This document shows positions 61,660 to 64,000 of a stretch of DNA of 64,000 bases, one piece after another. Numbering within the stretch: the stretch's first letter is position 1; each line of letters begins with the position of its first letter. The notes beneath the pieces were generated by a model. The model did not search any database and had not been told where the DNA came from. It saw only the letters and a program-made list of their open reading frames with translations. Made by a program: the position numbers and the translations under genes. The stretch is from Allopusillimonas ginsengisoli (GTDB lineage Bacteria; Pseudomonadota; Gammaproteobacteria; Burkholderiales; Burkholderiaceae_B): contig RAPG01000010.1 in NCBI GenBank assembly GCA_005239165.1, positions 1-64,000 on the forward strand, given 5' to 3'.

Positions 61660-62151
61660 ATGACAGCGATGAACTCGAAAAAAAAACCCAGTATCACCCC
61701 TGCCGCCCCCGGGTGTACCTGCGCGCGCCTTCGTCGGCTTACGCGCCGTATGACGGCGCTCTATGATAACGAGCTTGCGCCCACCGGGCTGCGCCTTACA
61801 CAGTATTCGCTATTGGCCACTTTATGGCGCGAAGACAGTCAAAAGGGTATCAACCTGTCTGATCTTGCCGCCGTCATGGATATGGACCGCACTACGTTAA
61901 CACGCAATCTGCAGCCATTGACGCAACGTCAGTTAATTTCCATTGACATCGATGCAACAGACGGCAGAATGCGCCGGGCCAGGCTGACGACACAAGGGGT
62001 TGCTGCGTTTAAAGCCGCTCAGCCATTCTGGCGTATTGCTCAGTCGCGTGTCGATCAAGCGCTGGGCAAAGAAAATGTCACGGCACTGCACCAGTGGGTA
62101 GACAGTGTTATTCCTGCTTTTCGTGAAGAGGCCCACGGAGCAAACCCATGA
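61660..62151 (+). CDS. MarR-family regulator
   Basis: A 163-residue MarR regulator. A Cys-containing start (CTCARLRRLTRRMTALYDNELAP) leads into TGLRLTQYSLLATLWR, and the winged helix is INLSDLAAVMDMDRTTLTRNLQPLTQRQLI with the wing DATDGRMRRARLT. The CxC near residue 20 recurs in a subgroup of MarR proteins and could sense oxidants. ATG 61660 and ATG 61669 are both possible, neither with a clear ribosome site. The stop overlaps the MFS start (ATGA), so it probably controls that transporter. Confidence 0.88.
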   Translation: MTAMNSKKKPSITPAAPGCTCARLRRLTRRMTALYDNELAPTGLRLTQYSLLATLWREDSQKGINLSDLAAVMDMDRTTLTRNLQPLTQRQLISIDIDATDGRMRRARLTTQGVAAFKAAQPFWRIAQSRVDQALGKENVTALHQWVDSVIPAFREEAHGANP

Positions 62152-63356
62152 CGCCACGCAGCTCCTGGTTTTACGTGTTGATCGCTGCGGCAATCCTTAT
62201 GGTCACCATGGGCGCCCGGCAGTCATTGGGCTTGTTCGTGGCCCCCTTAAACACACACACGGGTTTAGGCATTGCCAGCATCAGCTTTGCCATGGCCATT
62301 GCACAATTAGTATGGGGCACAGTTCAGCCCGTATTTGGCGCGGTCGCCGACCGGTGGGGGCCGGGTCGCGTCATTGTGCTCGGGGCTGTGCTGCTTGCCG
62401 CAGGCAGCGCCATGACAACCATGGTTTCCAGTGAATGGGGGCTCATCTTCGCCATTGGCCTGCTAAGCGCGACGGGTGCGGGCGCAGGCAGTTTCTCAAT
62501 TCTCATCGGTGCCACCGCGCAACGCATCCCTGCCGAACGTCAATCATCTGCCGCTGGTGTTATTAACGCGGGTGGCAGCATGGGGCAGTTTATTTTCGCC
62601 CCGTTAAATCAGGCCGTGCTCTCGGCATTTGGGTGGATGCACGCCATGTGGATGATGGCCGCCGTGGCACTCACCACAGCGCCCCTGGCCTGGTGGCTGC
62701 GCGGCGCGCCGCGCTCAAAAAGCCATCACAGCCAGGCAACGCCCTCCCTCACTCTGCGAGAGCAATTAAAAATCGCCTCGCGCAATCGCAGTTATTGGTG
62801 CCTGCACGCTGGTTTTTTTACTTGCGGCTTTCACATTGCTTTCCTGGTTACGCACATGCCCGGTGAGGTTAATCTGTGTGGTTTAAGCGCCAGCGTCGCC
62901 TCTACCTCTCTGGCCATTATCGGCCTGACCAACGTTATCGGCAGCCTGGTTGTGGGCGCACTCGGCACACGTGTGCGCATGAAAATGATTCTGTTCTGGA
63001 TGTACGCATCACGCGCAGTGGCCATCCTGCTTTATATGTCGGCACCAAAAGAACCATGGACATTTTACGTGTTTGCTGCCGCACTGGGCGCAACCTGGCT
63101 GGCGACAGTGCCACCTACAGCAGGCCTTACTGCCAAGCTGTTCGGAACACGCTATCTTGCGACGCTCTTTGGCCTGACCTTGTTTACCCATCAAATTGGT
63201 GGCTTCTTCGGTGCATGGCTGGGCGGCCTGGCCATGGTTTCTTTTGGCAGTTATGAATGGATCTGGTGGGCCGATGCAGCGCTGGCCTTGCTGGCAGCAT
63301 TAGTGAATCTGCCCATTAAAGAAACCAGACCAACACGGTCTTTGGCAATGGCTTAG
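62148..63356 (+). CDS. MFS transporter
   Basis: A 402-residue 12-helix major facilitator. It opens with FYVLIAAAILMVTMGARQSLGLFVAPLNTHTG, typical of the OFA/NarK-like and monocarboxylate-type branch. The motif-A-like loop is FGAVADRWGPGRVIVLGAVLL, and the GSFSILIGATAQRIPAERQSSAAGVINAGGSMGQF segment covers helix 5. Cargo is unknown; a MarR partner fits efflux of a small acid or toxic compound. It is coupled to marR by a four-base overlap. Confidence 0.9.
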   Translation: MTPRSSWFYVLIAAAILMVTMGARQSLGLFVAPLNTHTGLGIASISFAMAIAQLVWGTVQPVFGAVADRWGPGRVIVLGAVLLAAGSAMTTMVSSEWGLIFAIGLLSATGAGAGSFSILIGATAQRIPAERQSSAAGVINAGGSMGQFIFAPLNQAVLSAFGWMHAMWMMAAVALTTAPLAWWLRGAPRSKSHHSQATPSLTLREQLKIASRNRSYWCLHAGFFTCGFHIAFLVTHMPGEVNLCGLSASVASTSLAIIGLTNVIGSLVVGALGTRVRMKMILFWMYASRAVAILLYMSAPKEPWTFYVFAAALGATWLATVPPTAGLTAKLFGTRYLATLFGLTLFTHQIGGFFGAWLGGLAMVSFGSYEWIWWADAALALLAALVNLPIKETRPTRSLAMA

Positions 63357-63372
63357 TGAGTACAAGGCAATT

Positions 63373-64000
63373 TCAGACTTTTAGTAGAGACGGATTTCGC
63401 CGCATTACCCCCTGTACGGCCGGATGCTTGTAAATACAAGCAAGCAACTTTTCTTTCTGACTCTGCGCAAGCCGACTCTGCTCAATTATGCCTGGCCAAT
63501 GTTTGACGGCTGCCACAACACAATCAGACACTGCCTTGATTGCCGCAGGCCCGGGCATGTCCAGGGCATTGCAGAATATTCTGAGCACATTGGGCGTAAG
63601 GCTTAGCTGGCGCCGACGAGCCTTATCTGATTTCTCGTCTGCCAGGGATGTTGGCTCGAAGCTTTCTGGCAAAATCCGCAGGCCATGTCCTCCGCCCGGC
63701 GTATAAATGGTGTGCGCCACAATATCGTAGGCGGGCGAAAGCTGTGGCGTGGACCCGTCACCAGGGTAACAAAGACCAATGTTCTTTAAGTGCATGTCGG
63801 GGTTACCCAACATTTCATTGACCATAATCCGGCGCAGCAATTCCATTACTGCAGGCGTGCCCAGGCTGGGATACGAGAGCAAGACTGCAGCCACCTGCAG
63901 ATAGGAGTAATCCAGCGAGTACTTGTCCTCAGGCATGACACCAAAAACCTGTGCAAAGTCCTCGCACTGGATACGCGTGCCCGAGGTTCGATCAAAGCGA
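63373..64000 (-). CDS. HipA-like kinase, C-terminal part (cut by window end)
   Basis: The reading frame is open from the window end (RFDRTSGTRIQCEDFAQVFGV) through 209 residues to a stop at 63373. The RFDR and EDFAQ segment and NEMLGNPDMHLKNIGL (catalytic Asp/Asn loop) are hallmarks of HipA-type Ser/Thr kinases, followed by LSPAYDIVAHT, where Asp would bind metal. HipA toxins phosphorylate targets such as glutamyl-tRNA synthetase and are normally paired with HipB upstream, here beyond the window. The C-terminal stretch after residue 120 is helical. It is convergent with the MFS gene with 16 bp between stops. Confidence 0.85.
   Translation of the reverse strand, partial: RFDRTSGTRIQCEDFAQVFGVMPEDKYSLDYSYLQVAAVLLSYPSLGTPAVMELLRRIMVNEMLGNPDMHLKNIGLCYPGDGSTPQLSPAYDIVAHTIYTPGGGHGLRILPESFEPTSLADEKSDKARRRQLSLTPNVLRIFCNALDMPGPAAIKAVSDCVVAAVKHWPGIIEQSRLAQSQKEKLLACIYKHPAVQGVMRRNPSLLKV

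Overview
The window reads as a chromosomal segment of a betaproteobacterium, most likely of the Alcaligenaceae (Bordetella/Achromobacter/Pusillimonas-like). This is inferred from moderate-to-high GC, dense ATGA-coupled operons, and many catabolic clusters that each pair a high-affinity transporter (TRAP or ABC) with oxidoreductases and a local GntR, LysR, TetR or MarR regulator. No rRNA, tRNA, CRISPR array, insertion sequence or phage gene was recognised.

Layout. 1-9200: an EamA exporter, then a long minus-strand run (FAD oxidoreductase, DUF1365, Cfa-like methyltransferase, chalcone-isomerase-like protein, MFS, DUF3833 lipoprotein, SDR, TspO, alpha/beta hydrolase). This is a widely conserved lipid-modification gene set, placed here opposite a TetR regulator; its FAD gene carries a frameshift in an A5 run. 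9300-16000: TetR, MAPEG, a truncated SOUL protein, an epimerase, a hemerythrin protein divergent from a small iron-permease-like protein, a glyoxalase-like protein, an HI0933-type flavoprotein and a 54-residue membrane protein.

16000-29800: probably the most interesting part. A DapA-like lyase, a TRAP transporter, a cytoplasmic sulfatase, two paralogous GntR regulators, a GMC oxidoreductase, a VanA/VanB-like Rieske oxygenase and reductase, and an aldehyde dehydrogenase. The promoter of the TRAP operon and that of the aldehyde dehydrogenase end of the minus-strand operon share the same design (TTGACA, 18 bp, TATAGT) and a 13-bp operator core, ACTATAGTCCTAT. I infer one regulon for uptake and oxidation of an anionic sulfate ester of unknown identity.

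29900-34000: a PaiB-like flavoprotein, then a Fur-type TonB siderophore receptor and a Sel1-repeat protein. 34200-43800: a LysR-centred cluster with a branched-chain-type ABC transporter, amidase, N-formylglutamate amidohydrolase and D-aminoacylase, probably for N-acyl or N-formyl amino acids. 44000-52000: a Dpp/Opp-type ABC operon ending in an M20 peptidase, divergent from a serine hydrolase. 52000-60060: a GntR/FCD regulator with an IlvD/Edd dehydratase, a beta-hydroxyacid dehydrogenase, an OtnI-like isomerase, a DenD-like dehydrogenase and a second TRAP transporter, which looks like an acid-sugar pathway lacking the usual DUF1537 kinase and class II aldolase. 60300-64000: an aldo/keto reductase, a MarR-MFS pair, and a HipA-like kinase cut by the window end.
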